Shown here piece by piece: positions 43,984-55,259 of a stretch of DNA of 64,000 nt. Under the pieces are notes generated by a model. It had not been told where the DNA came from and did not search any database. It saw only the letters and a list, made by a program, of their open reading frames with translations. Position 1 is the first letter of the stretch, and each line of letters opens with the position of its first letter. A program made the position numbers and the translations under genes. Source of the stretch: Adiantum capillus-veneris (lineage: Eukaryota > Streptophyta > Polypodiopsida > Polypodiales > Pteridaceae); contig CM043968.1 in assembly GCA_014529385.2 (NCBI GenBank), positions 21,879,484 through 21,943,483 of the forward strand, read 5' to 3'.

Positions 43984-44692
43984 TTCTTGGCACTTCGATG
44001 TATCCCAGTGCCCATAACTTTGATCAGCAAGCCGTAAACTCTGGTTGACTTTCCATATTGCATGCCACTTTCTAGAAATCTAGCAAGCTCAAAAAAACTC
44101 CTATCGTCGCGCCTATCGATGAGCACATGCCCGACCCCCTGCAAATATTCCTCAGGCCGTAACATGCTCTTCTGAGATCCCAATGGCAATCTAAAAATAT
44201 TTGCATGCTCCACAACTCAAGCTTGACATGCGTATCCACTGATCCTAGTTTTTGCCACCTGTCTGTACTTGCCCTGCCCGTCGGGGATCTGCAAAGCATT
44301 CCATCTTGGACAATCATAACTTTCACACCAGGACTCTGTTTGACGAGCCGTCTGGACGGGCCCATAGAGCATCTCAAAGACCATATTCTAGAGTATCAAA
44401 TCAGCATCTCGGGCACCTTCACCTATCACCCCCACTGGACCATTTTAGGGCCTTTTTGACCAAAAAAACCGCATTAGACATACACTTCTACTATCATTTG
44501 CCTACCCAGGTCCTCCACATTGGCCTTGGCCCTTTGTCCTGTACCTACCAGTACCCATAGCTTGGCATAGAGCGTGTTCTTGCATAGATCAACTTTGGAT
44601 GCACCAGCGTCAGAGTCCAACGAGTTATAATTGGCAACAACTCGAATTATAATAGATGGATTGAACTCGCCAAATTCGCGAACGTGCTGCAA
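43984..44692 (-). pseudogene. Unrecognised gene-like fragment next to the element 1 LTR
   Basis: Minus-strand frames give compositionally protein-like text, for example around FRLPLGSQKSMLRPEEYLQG and FELARFLESGMQYGKS (43985-44213), and in another frame PSIIIRVVANYNSLDSD (44474-44692). Stops and frame shifts interrupt it. I do not recognise the family. It may be a host gene fragment or part of an unknown transposon that element 1 entered. The LTR joins it directly at 43983. Confidence 0.4.
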
Positions 44693-44870
44693 AGAAATGT
44701 GTCTTGTCCGTCACACCACATGCTTGCATTGATTATAAGGACATAAGATCCTCATTGAGAGATAGGTGTTTTGGTTCAACGGCCCCACATCCTCGTCACT
44801 ACTCATAATGAGGGCAAAAACCTTATAACGTGGACAACAAATTTAATCTTCTATTGGCATTCTCCGTCTT

Positions 44871-44877
<7 letters not shown>

Positions 44878-44942
<65 letters not shown>
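44878..44942. repeat. (CT)n microsatellite
   Basis: About 65 bp of near-pure CT. The flanking 44700-44877 and 44943-45500 hold nothing I can identify. Confidence 0.95.
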
Positions 44943-44944
<2 letters not shown>

Positions 44945-45599
44945 TAACACTGTAAACTATCTCACATTCTCTAGTCATTTCCAATTCCCGCACACCTCGG
45001 TGTAGAGGTGCACGGAGATCAGAACCACCGGGTTATAATCTCGTCTTTATTGGTCAATGCCTATATTTGTGGGTATAAGAAATCTACACACCCACATCTA
45101 CATGATAGTGCATGCAGTGGATAAAACCCCTTTGCCTCTTCTCTAGCTGTAGCATTTCACAGCATCTTAACATCATTTCACAGTAGATCTTTGTTTGAGG
45201 GATTACTTAACACATTACATGTTGGCCTCCAATCTGAGTATCATGCCATTGAAAGCTTTCCAGCTTAAGATCGCATTCATAGAAGGAAGAGAGGGATCAC
45301 CGTTTGTCTAACTCTAACTTTTTTACTGTAATCTCAAAGGTAGACTCTAATATAAAAACTCAATCCAAAATCTAATCTCTAACTTAATTGAACATGTGGT
45401 GATTCGCTTTATTGAAGGGTAAAATACATACCAATGGGGCTACTAGTTGTGTAGTTGTGAATGGGCCTCACTTCATAACACGATTTTAAATTTCAAATTT
45501 GTCGTTTGCTCTCGCACGCGCGCGCTCACTCTCACTCTCTCTCTCTCTCTCTCTCTCGGCAGTAGGCAATCGAACATGCAAGTGGAATTGCTGGTCCGC

Positions 45600-45865
45600 A
45601 TGGTCCATCGAACATAAATCTAGATCTAATTTAATCTTAAACTCAAAATAAATTTAAATTTAATCTAATCTAACGTAAATCTAAAACCTAAATCTAATCT
45701 AACGTAAATCTAACTCAAAATGAACCTAAATCTAATCTAATCTAACATAAATAAATCTAAATCTAATCTAACGTAACTTTAAATTTAACATAATCTTAAA
45801 CTCAACATAAACATAAATCTAAATGTAATCTAACCTAATCTAATTTAAATTTTAACATAATCTCT
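45600..45865. repeat. Degenerate TAAATCTAATC-type tandem repeat
   Basis: Short units related to AAATCTAATCTAACGT recur irregularly over about 260 bp, giving low-complexity, C-poor DNA. Confidence 0.8.
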
Positions 45866-45959
45866 TTCTCTCTTAGTTTTCTCCCCTTACCTCTCTCTTT
45901 CGTGTTCTCCCCCTCTCTCTCTCTCTTTGGTTTTTTATTCTCTCTCTCTCTTTCTCTTT

Positions 45960-46500
45960 GTTCAACAGGTCTTGAGTTCAACTCCTCATCGGCTAGATCT
46001 TTAAGGTCTCTTGGGATAGTTTCCTACGATGTTAAAACTCTCTTCTTCTCGGGTGTGTGTGTGTGTGTGTGCCAATAAAAACAGGAAAATGGTATAGCCT
46101 TTCCACCAATCACCCAAGTGTGGTAGATTGGTTATGCCATTTCCCTCTTGAACAACAGGTCTTGAGTTCAACTCCTCGTTGGCTAGATATTTAAGGTCTC
46201 TTGGGATAGTTTCCTATGACGTTAAAACTCTCTTCTTCTTGGGTGTGTGTATGTGGGTGTGTGTGTGTGCCAATAAAAAGAGAAAAATGGTATAACCTTT
46301 CTATCACCCAAGTGTGGTAGATTGGTTATGCCATTTCCCTCTTGAATAAGAGGTCTTGAGCTCAACTCCTCATCGGTTAGATATTTAAGGTCTCTTGGGA
46401 TAGTTTCCTAAGACATTAAAACTCTCTTCTTCTTCTTCTTCTTCTTCTTCTTCTTCTTCTTCTTCTCTCTCTCTCTCTCTATCTCTATCTATCTATCTCT
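45960..46500 (+). mobile_element. Tandem tRNA-derived SINE-like units
   Basis: Three head-to-tail units of about 190 bp. Units 2 and 3 show a box A-like TGGTAGATTGG (about 46120 and 46316). All three have a box B-like GAGTTCAACTCC (45974-45985, 46164-46175, and a variant at 46358). Spacing between the boxes suits a tRNA promoter. GT-rich stretches end units 1 and 2, and a CTT/CT tail ends unit 3. I infer a Pol III SINE; no tRNA scan could be run. Confidence 0.45.
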
Positions 46501-46566
46501 CAATGTGTGTGTGTATGCATTCTTTGTTTATGCATGTGTGTGTGTGTGTGTTTTGTTTATGCATGT

Positions 46567-46615
<49 letters not shown>

Positions 46616-46721
46616 AACACAATGTGTGTGTGTGAGAGAGAGAGAGAGGGGGAGAGAGAGAAAGAGGAAGGGAACATGAGAGAGAGGAGAGGAAAGGAGC
46701 ATGCGTGGCTCTCCTTCCTCT

Positions 46722-46787
<66 letters not shown>

Positions 46788-46830
46788 AGAAGAAAGAGAG
46801 AGAGAGAGAGAGAGGGAGAGCGCGAGTTAC
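46430..46830. repeat. Cluster of CTT, CT, GT and GA microsatellites
   Basis: (CTT)n at 46430-46464, (CT)n at 46567-46612, GA-rich 46634-46690, (GT)n at 46727-46785, GA at 46795-46817. Open frames spanning them are artefacts of the simple repeats. Confidence 0.95.
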
Positions 46831-46899
46831 CTTTGCTTGCTTGAGTGTCGGAAACTCAGATCTGAGATTTGAGTTTTCGGGTACTCTCGATTTATTTTT

Positions 46900-47043
46900 T
46901 ACCCCTGTCGGCGTCGCTATGGGCGTCTCTATGAGCATCACTAAGTTACAAGTAAACTAGCGACGACCATAGCGACGCCATGGATTTTCACTTTTAAGCG
47001 TCTCACCTGCGAGCGTGGCTAATGTGAAGTACCTCTTGTAGTG
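46900..47043. mobile_element. CACTA-type transposon terminus
   Basis: The right end reads, on the minus strand, CACTACAAGAGGTAC, which matches the CACTA (En/Spm) terminal pattern. Subterminal GGCGTCGCTATGG (46910-46922) and its inverted copy (46967-46979) fit the short subterminal repeats of that class. I could not find a convincing other end. Confidence 0.5.
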
Positions 47044-47072
47044 TTTATGCCTTCAATGTGGTCAAATGAGGA

Positions 47073-47273
47073 GGATGCAAGGATGAATTCACACTAGTCA
47101 AGTGGAAAAAGAAAATTAATTGTCATATGTATGGATCTACACCAAGCAAGAGGTCAACAATTTTTGCATCCTCATTTAAAGCCTATAACCAAGTGGATAG
47201 ACTTATGGACAATGACAAGGGTAATGCATTTGCAAGAGAGGGAAAAGCTCCAACTTGTAGTCATCGTAGCTAA
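47073..47273 (+). pseudogene. Short open stretch without start codon, unidentified
   Basis: A 66-codon open frame (context DEFTLVKWKKK ... AYNQVDRLMDN) ends at TAA 47271. It begins 30 bp beyond the CACTA end and has no ATG near its start. It could be an exon fragment of a host or transposon gene; I do not recognise it. The rest to 47550 holds nothing identified. Confidence 0.25.
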
Positions 47274-47856
47274 TGATTGGGTAATCCGATTTCAGTTTTG
47301 AAACTTACATTATGTTCCTCTTTCCATGCTCTTTCATTCAAGTGTAAGCATTGTCAATTTTGTTGAGGTTTTCAACTTTGCATAAGTGAGCCTAATCTTT
47401 ATAGTCGAGTTCTTAAATCACTATTTTTTGACGTGTTGAACATAGGAGAGTGTTCTTAGACCATAGTGTGACATTTTTGGTATGTTATGTTCCAATTTTT
47501 AATACCTTTTTCAAGATGGATTGTGATTTTGGTACCTTGTCAGATTGTGATGTGGGACGCATGTCTAACCTCACCATCCCATCTTATTGCAGTATTAGCG
47601 AGAACCACAATTAATTTGTCAATCCATGGGATGAAGCTGACTCAACTAGTGCATAGAGGCTACAATAGGTTGTCAATCTCTCAGAAAACAACTAACAACT
47701 CGCATCTGACTCAAGCTACACTCAAATGATTGAAATCACCAAAAGCCAATCGCTCATCGGCAAACAAATCACATCTGTTACAGCATCAAATGACATCCAA
47801 ACGTAAGAAAATTTTTAGGACTTGTTTATTAGACCTAAGCACACATGCTTATGGTC

Positions 47857-50800
47857 GAGTCTTACCGTAGCCCGAGCAAGATTTTTTGAGCGACCTAAAA
47901 CCCGAGTAAATTTCTAAATGATTAGGACCAAATTTGTGCTATTTGTTGCACTCTATATTGTGATGGGTGATTTTTTTTTTCTTTTTTTCCTTATTCTTGT
48001 CTTTTTCACAATGACCCAAGTGTCTAAGAACCAATATCAAGCCCTTGCCACCAGGTGTTGCCACGTGGTGATACATGGAACTACATATAAATTTGTTTTG
48101 CCCAATTCTTCTCTAGTACAAAAAGGCCAAATATCTTGGAAGAAAAAATTATACCCTTTTCAGAGAAGCTTTTAGTACCGTGTGTTGGCACATGGTGCTA
48201 TATGAAGCTTTGCAGGTGCTTTATTATGGTAGGGTAAAGACGGGTGCCTTACCCCGAGCCGAACACTAGATCTGGATGTCCATTGTTTCACCTTATTGAT
48301 TGAACATATACAAGCAATAAGGAGTACTCTCACGTCACTTTTGAGAGGTCACCCATCCACTCCCCATGTCATCTCTCCTCTTCCCCTTTATGCAGCGTGC
48401 ATGCAAGCATCATGCACTCACAAATTAGTCCCTCTGAAGACATGTGGTGCTATAGCACCATGGGAAAACACATGGTGCTACAAGAATCTCCACAAAGCGC
48501 TTAAATTAGCCTCTTTGAAACTTTCTTTAGCACCTCGTGTTGACATGTGGTGCTACATGCAACTCCACAAAGCACTTAAATTAGCCTCTTTGAAACTTCT
48601 TGTAGCACCATGTGTTGACAGGTGGTGCTACAAGCAGAAAGCACTTAAACTAGCCTCTTTGAAACTTGCTTTAGCACTATGTGTTTCCATGTGGTGCTAC
48701 AAGCAGGTCCACAAAGAACTTAACTTAGCCTCTTTGAAATTTATTTTAGCATCACGTACCGACACGTGGTGCTACAAGCAGCTTTGCAAATGGCTTAAAT
48801 TAGCCTCTTTGAAAATTTCTTTAGCACCATGTGTCGACACGTGGTGCCACAGGAAACTCCACAAAGCGCTTAAATTAGCCTCTTTGAATTTTCCTGTAGC
48901 TCAACACGTGGTGCTACGAGCAGCTCCACAAAGCGCTTAAATTAGCCTCTTTGAAACTTTCTTTAGCACCACATGTCGACATGTGGTGCTATAGGCAACT
49001 CCACAAAGCGCTTAACTTAGCCTCTTTGAAACTTTCTTTAGCACCAAGTGTCGACATGTGGTGCTACAAGCAACTCCACAAAGCGCTTAAATTAGCCTCT
49101 TTCAAACTTAGCACCACCTGTCTCGACACGTGGTGCTACAGGCAACTCCACAAAGCGCTTAAATTAGCCTCTTTGAAACTTTCTTTAGCACCTCGTGTCG
49201 ACATGTGGTGCTACATGCAACTCCACAAAGCGCTTAAAAGCCTCTTTGAAACTTCTTGTAGCACCACGTGGTGCTACAAGCAGCTCCATAAAGCGCTTAA
49301 GCTAGCCTCTTTGAAACTTCCTTTAGCACTATGTGTTGCCATGTGGTGCTACAAGCAGGTCCACAAAGCGCTTAACTTAGCCTCTTTGAAACTTTCTTTA
49401 GCACCACGTGCCGACACGTGGTGCTACAAGAAACTTTGAAAATGGCTTAAATTAGCCTCTTTGAAACTTCTTGTAGCACCACGTGTCGACACGTGGTGCT
49501 ACAATCAGCTCCACAAAGCGCTTAAATTAGTCTCTTTGAAACTTTGTTTAGCACCACTTGTCAACATGTGGTGCTACATACAACTCCACAAAGTGCTTAA
49601 ATTACCTTCTTTGAAAGTTTCTTTAGCACCACGTGTCGACACGTGGTGCTACAGGCAACTCCACAAGGCGTTTAAATTATCCTCTTTCAAACTTCCTGTA
49701 GCACTCGACACGTGGTGCTACAGGCAACTCCACAAAGTGCTTGAATTAGCCTCTTTGAAACTTTCTTTAGCATCTCGTGTCGACATGTGGTGCTACATGC
49801 AACTCCACAAAGCACTTAAATTAGCCTCTTTGAAACTTCGTGTAGCACCACGTGTCGACACATGGTGCTACAAACAGCTCCTAAACCGCTTAAACTAGCC
49901 TCTTTGAAACTTCCTTTAGCACTACGTGTGGCCACGTGGTGCTACAAGTAGGTCCATAAAGTGCTTAACTTATCCTCTTTGAAACTTTATTTAGCACCAC
50001 GTGTCGGCACGTGTTGCTACAAGCAACTTTGCAAATGGCTTAAATTAGGATCTTTGAAACTTTAGCCTCTTTGAAACTTCGTGTAGCACCATGTGTCGAC
50101 ACATGGTGCTACAAACAGCTCCATAAACCGCTTAAACTAGCCTCTTTGAAACTTCCTTTAGCACTATGTGTCGCCACGTGGTGCTACAAGTAGGTCCACA
50201 AAGTGCTTAACTTAGCCTCTTTGAAACTTTCTTTAGCACCACGTGCCGACACATGGTGCTACAAGCAACTTTGCAAATGGCTTAAATTAGGATCTTTGAA
50301 ACTTTAGCATCTTTGAAACTTCTTGTAGCACCACGTGTTGACACGTGGTGCTACAAGCAGCTCCACAAAGCGCTTAAATTAGTCTCTTTGAAACTTTCTT
50401 TAGCACCACGTATCAACATGTGGCGCTACAGGAAACTCCACAAAGCGCTTAAATTAGCCTCTTTGAAACTTTCTTTAGCATCACGTATCGGCACATGGTG
50501 CTACAGGTAACTCCGCAAGGCGCTTAAATTAACCTCTTTCAAACTTCGTGTAGCACCACGTGTTGACACGTGGTGCTATAGGCAACTCCACAAAGCGCTT
50601 AAATTAGCCTCTTTGAAACTTTCTTTAGCACCTCGTGTCGACATGTGGTGCTATATGCAACTCCACAAGTGCTTAAATTAGCCTCTTTGAAACTTCTTGT
50701 AGCACCACCTTTCAACACGTGGTGCTACAAGCAGCTCCATAAAGCGCTTAAACTAGCCTCTTTGAAACTTCCTTTAGTACTACGTGTTGCCACATGGTGC

Positions 50801-52155
50801 TACAAGCAGGTCCACAAAGCGCTTAACTTAGCCTCTTTGAAACTCTCTTTAGCACCACGTTTCGACATGTGGTGCTACAAGCAACTTTGAAAATGGCTTA
50901 AATTAGCCTCTTTGAAACTTTCTTTAGCACCATGTGTTGACACGTGGTGCTACAGGCAACTCCATAAAGCGCTTAAATTAGCCTCTTTGAAACTTCATGT
51001 AGCACCAAGTGTCGACACGTGGTGCTACAAGCAGCTCCACAAAGCGCTTAAACTAACCGCTTGGAAAATTCCTTTAGCACCACATGGTGCTACAAGCAAC
51101 TCCACAAAGAGCTTAAATTAGCCTCTTTGAAACTTTCTTTAGCACCACGTGTTGACACATGGTGCTACATGCAACTCCACAAAGCACTTAAATTAATCTC
51201 TTTGAAACTTCCTTTAGCGACATGTGGTGCTACAAGTAGCTCCACAAAGCACTTAAACTAGCCTCTTTGAAACTACACATGGTGCTACATACAACACCAC
51301 AAAGCGCTTAGATTAGCCTCTTTGAAACTTTATTTAGAACCACTTGTCGACACATGGTGTTACAAGGGTGTGCTCCATGCAACTCCATAAAGGGCTTAAA
51401 TTAGCCCTTATGAAGACTCATATAGCACTACGTATAGACACATGGTGCTATAGAAAGCTCCACAAAGATATTAAATTAGCCTCTTTGAAACTTCCTTTAG
51501 CACCATGTGTCGTCACGTGGTGCTATAGACAACTTCACAAAGCACTTAAATTAGCCTCTTTGAAACTTCCTTTAGCACTAGGTGTTGACATGTAGTGCTA
51601 CAAGAATCTCCACAAAGCTCTTAAATTAGCCTCTTTGAAGCTTCTCAAAGAACCAGGTGTCGACACGTGATGCTACAAGCAACTCCATAAAGTGCTTAAA
51701 TTAGCTCCTATGAGTCTTCTAATAGCATCATGTATCAACACATGGCGCTACAAGCAACTCTGAAAATGGCTCCGTGATTTTCAACCCTATAATCAGACAA
51801 AGACATTTGTTTATGTTTTAGAGAGAGAGGGAGGGAGAGAGAGAGATAGTATATATGCGCATCATGGTTCCCTACAATGCATACATGAAGGTTGCAAACA
51901 GGGAATGTAGAGCCTAGTATTTATCCTTTGCAATGTGCTATCATCATCCATTCTTAACTTAATGTCCTCTAATTGCTAGCACCTCTATCTTGGCTTGACT
52001 AGAGTGTAAGAACTAAATAAAAACACATGTATGAATGGTCATTAAACTAAGTAGAAGTATCTTGAATAGTTTGGGATTTTCAAATTTGTATATTGATAAT
52101 TTTTGCTCGGTTTAGTAATTGCTCGAAAAAACTCGCTCGATATTTGGGATTCCTC
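47857..52155. mobile_element. Mutator-like element (4.3 kb) with satellite interior
   Basis: It interrupts the element D LTR at a 9-bp target duplication CTTATGGTC (47848-47856 and 52156-52164), the size expected for Mutator-like transposons. Its ends are imperfect inverted repeats: both start GAG and share CGAGCRAG, a T run, then GAGC. No transposase frame is visible, so it is non-autonomous. The comparison with element E gives both breakpoints. Confidence 0.85.
48421..51772 (+). repeat. 75-bp tandem satellite with a long palindrome in each unit
   Basis: Some 44 units of about 75 bp. Each carries CTTAAATTAGCCTCTTTGAAAC followed by a dyad around TAGCACCACGTG-TCGA-CACGTGGTGCTA. The best copies are perfect over 32 bp (49472-49503) and 28 bp (49624-49651). 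Each perfect dyad contains two CACGTG G-box cores. Because 75 is divisible by three, long open frames encode a 25-residue repeat (LHKALKLASLKL...WCY); I treat these as a by-product and not as genes. Confidence 0.93.
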
Positions 52156-52781
52156 CTTATGGTCTCAAACTCCACTTTAGGTAAAGTTCCAAAATCGCGA
52201 TTATTAACAGTAGTGGATTTTTGACCTGGTCGTTTTCGACCCAGAATGCATCTAAATGCTTAGGAATGATGCCCCAATACCCTGCCTATGCTTAGTTTTT
52301 TATTTAAAAATGTAAATTCCTAGCTATGATGAAATTAGGCCGCGGGTCGACGATGCTAAAAACTAGGAATTATTGTGAACTGCTTACGTCAATGCGTAGA
52401 GCTCTTACCTGCGGTTGCAATGCAACAAACGCGACTGCAATGTGACAACCGAGGAGGGAGTAGGAAGTGCAAAAAGGAGAGGAGTGAGCGCTGTTAGCTC
52501 ACACTCTGTATTTCATTATCTAAAACTTATATAAAACGTACAAAAAATTGGCTTTTTTACCTTAGCCAAGGTTTTTGGGTGGTCAAAATTAATAATCTGG
52601 AGTTCTTCCAAAGGTAGGTAATGACAGGTTGATACAATCTGGAAGCTTGTAGACCCGGCTCACTAATTACAGAGTTTATCCGAGAAAATAGAAGTTACAA
52701 TATTTTCGATTTATCAAAATAATAAGTGTCTTACAAAGAGAACTCCAAAAAATGGTATCCGTGTTAGCTTACTACTAACAA

Positions 52782-52796
52782 TCTCCCCTTCCTCGT
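52782..52796 (-). other. Polypurine tract, element D
   Basis: On the minus strand GAGGAAGGGGAGAT precedes the TGTTAGTAGTAAGC start of the LTR. Confidence 0.8.
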
Positions 52797-52799
52797 CTG

Positions 52800-53313
52800 C
52801 GTCGTCCCTTGACACAGCGTTATGGGTTGAAATAGTCTTCGGACTGGCAGCTGGCAAGGCGGTCTTTAAGCGCATTTAGTGCATTTTGGTACTATTGTAA
52901 TAAAGCATTTGCAACATCCAATTGCACTTCAATTTTCTAAGCTGACACGATTGTTGTTAGACGTTTGTTTGTAACTTCTGTCAGCTATTCGTCTTTTGCT
53001 TTGCAAGCATCTGATAACCTTGTGAGCAGATCACCTAGCTCTTCCATCTGCTTCTGCTATCTATCTCTGGCTAGATGATGTTGTTTAGCCTTGGATCTCA
53101 TCTCCTATACTTGCCTCTGAAGATCGATGATGACGTTCATTCTGTCTTTTAACTCTCCTTGGAGAGCGTCAATCACCATCTCTAACTCCTTGGCCTTTGT
53201 GCTACGGCCAAGTGCTGTCGAGCGGAGTCTCTCTGTCATATCCTACATTTTCCTTGTATATTCATTTACTTGTAGGATTACTTCATCATTAGACTGCCAG
53301 TCCTCCTGTTTTA
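52800..53313 (-). pseudogene. Coiled-coil end of the 3'-module protein, element D
   Basis: Minus-strand reading gives heptad-type helix (for example KELEMVIDALQGELKDR) broken by several stops, ending just before the polypurine tract with a basic RRRRGRG-like tail. This parallels the coiled coil of element 1 at 24180-24890 but is shorter. Confidence 0.55.
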
Positions 53314-54143
53314 CTAGCTCGATTGATGTGCCTGCAGCCTCATGTGTGTCTTTTGGCTGTGTCGTGGCTGCTGGTTCTTCTTATGTGGAGGTAGAGGGTT
53401 GGACTTCTTCTTCTTCTTTGTCATCCTGAGGCTTTGTGGATGCCTCAGCTGTTGCTTGTTGTGTGGAAGTAGAGGGTGTTTGATAAGACTTTGTGGTCTC
53501 TTTTGGTGCAGGACTTGCTTCCTTTTTTGGCTCAGGTTATTTCTCTTGTTACTGCTCTTGTGTAGCAGTAGCCTCTTGCGCAATTGTAGCCTCTTGTGTA
53601 GATTCATCTGCCTTTTGCTGTTCAGTCTCTTGCGTAGCTTTGGTGTCTTTCTCTTGTTCCGGTTCTACTTCTTTCGACTCAGATTCTGTCTCTTTGGTGG
53701 TGTCTTTACCTGTAGGTGATGGTGGTGGGCTTGGCATAGGATTTTCTTGTTGTTCAGTAGACGGTGAAGTGGGTTGGGGAGACCCTTGACCTTGGTCATG
53801 TGCTTCTTCCCTTGTCATTTCCTCGGCTTGTCTCCTGTTCCTCCGCCTCTTTTGCTTTCCTTGCCTCTTCTTGGGCTTCTTTCAACTTGAGGGCTTCTGC
53901 TTCTTGGTACATTTTTTCCAAAGACTCTGTCGGATCTTCAGCCTCCTTTCTCGTGTGATGCTTTTTCCTTGGGCCTTGAAGTCCACTAGGCACCCATTTC
54001 TCTGGGTCCTTCCCTTGTGCTTGTCGGCTGCACTGGTAGGCGTGTTTTTTTCTGTCAAAGCGAGATTTCTTTTGCACTAGCTCTTCTTGGTGGGCGGCCA
54101 CAACTTTTCTCTTCATCTCCTCTCTCTACGAGCTCTCTTTTCC
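53314..54143 (-). pseudogene. Middle of the 3'-module protein, element D, Pro/Glu/Thr-rich
   Basis: The frames 54116-53796, 53818-53549 and 53607-53314 lie in three different frames, so at least two frameshifts occurred. The first is a charged helix with KEAEEQE; the second is rich in E, T, Q, S and P. Composition matches 25023-25424 in element 1, although residue-level similarity is low. Confidence 0.55.
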
Positions 54144-55082
54144 TCATTTGTTTGAGCTCTCGGTGCTCTGCCTTTCCGCTGAGATTTCTTCCGACTCTTC
54201 ATCAGATATGTAGGCTCTCTTTACTGATCTTGTAGCTTTTGGAGATGGTTGTGCTGCCCGTATCCAGGTGTTTTGGTCAGGGGCAGGTGGTATGTTGTCA
54301 ACCATGCTGATGGCATGGTACACAATTCTTGTCAAGACTTCTGGTGCACCCAAGTAAGTGATCTTTCCTTCTTTCTTTGTGCCCTTCATAGTGGTCAAGA
54401 CGTACACGGCATGGTCCATCGGTTGCCTGGTTGTTGACTTTATAACTTGTGCGAAAGTGGTGGCGACCACGTGATTTGGCATGGTGTACCTTGGTGGCCT
54501 TTTTGCCAAGAAGTGGAAGTGTTGGTGGTATTACCGGGATGGCTCTTCCACTTGTTTGTGAACTAAATCTGCAAAGGTGGCCACGACGATTTCCTTGGTG
54601 AAGGTACCTGCCGTTTTCCTGTCCCTTGCCCTTATGGTCATTCCTTCTATGGGTAGTCTGAGTGCTTCTGCCACTATTTCTTTAGTTATCACCACTTCGA
54701 CCTTATTTCCCTGCGTGTTAGGAATTTGTGCGATTTTATCTTCTTTAATTGTGGATAAAAGCTTGTAAGCTTTCTGAAAATCCACTCCGCAAGGCTCGTA
54801 TTCATACAAGTCTTTGAGTCCCAACTTGGCTTCTTTGGTCTCAGGCTTCACGGCATCATCATATACTTCTTTAGGTAGGAGTTGCAACTCCACCTAATGT
54901 CCCTTCTCACTCTTGAATCTGCCCCGGTGAAGACTGTGGTATGATGCTCTTCTAGCTGTTCTTTGGAGAGATAAGCTGCCTTGGCGGCTTTGACTGACTC
55001 TGGATCCAATTGATATGCGGGTAGTTTGTGTAACTTTTCCTCTGGTTGAGCTTTTTCTTGGCTCTCTCTCTACTACTTGCAT
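54144..55082 (-). pseudogene. N-terminal domain of the 3'-module protein, element D
   Basis: Frames 55082-54894, 54893-54531 and 54509-54144 are all in one frame, separated by stops. They align with 26659-25745 of element 1: TIKEDKIAQI, VVITKEIVAEALRLP and YTMPNHVVATTF are the best blocks. The domain is therefore shared by two families. It lies about 180 bp downstream of the element D palindromes. No membrane segment or catalytic motif seen. Confidence 0.6.
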
Positions 55083-55259
55083 GGCTCCTGTTCAGTGAAT
55101 AGAGTGCAAAGTTAGCAGATTTGTCAAAATTTTCCCTTTAGTCTGAAATGCTGACAATTTTGGTCCAATTTTCTTTAAATAAAGTTTTGAGCAAGCATAG
55201 ATGCATAAAAACATGCAAGGAATAAAAATGTAAAGTCAAAATAAATTTTTGCAACCAAA

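Larger units (their letters stand above)
47551..52780 (-). repeat. 3' LTR of element D, split by a Mutator-like insertion
   Basis: The LTR parts 47551-47856 and 52156-52780 match the uninterrupted LTR of element E (61029-62009) in order. They start TGTGGGACGC and end ACTAACA. Without the insertion it is about 922 bp. It contains a dyad-related sequence AATCGCGATTATTAAC (52193-52208). Confidence 0.88.

Noticed and set aside
22200-43988. Target-site duplication for the giant element 1
   Set aside because: GCTTG precedes 22205 but TTCTT follows 43983, so no duplication is seen; single-insertion status remains unproven.
45600-45865. TAAATCTAATC repeats as interstitial telomere DNA
   Set aside because: The units do not match the plant telomere repeat TTTAGGG and are irregular.
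44797-47043. CACTACTCAT at 44797 as the other end of the CACTA element
   Set aside because: Only six terminal bases agree with the 47043 end and the 3-bp flanks (CGT and TTT) do not match.
48421-51772. 75-bp array as a CRISPR array
   Set aside because: The whole unit repeats with no unique spacers, and the DNA is a plant transposon interior.
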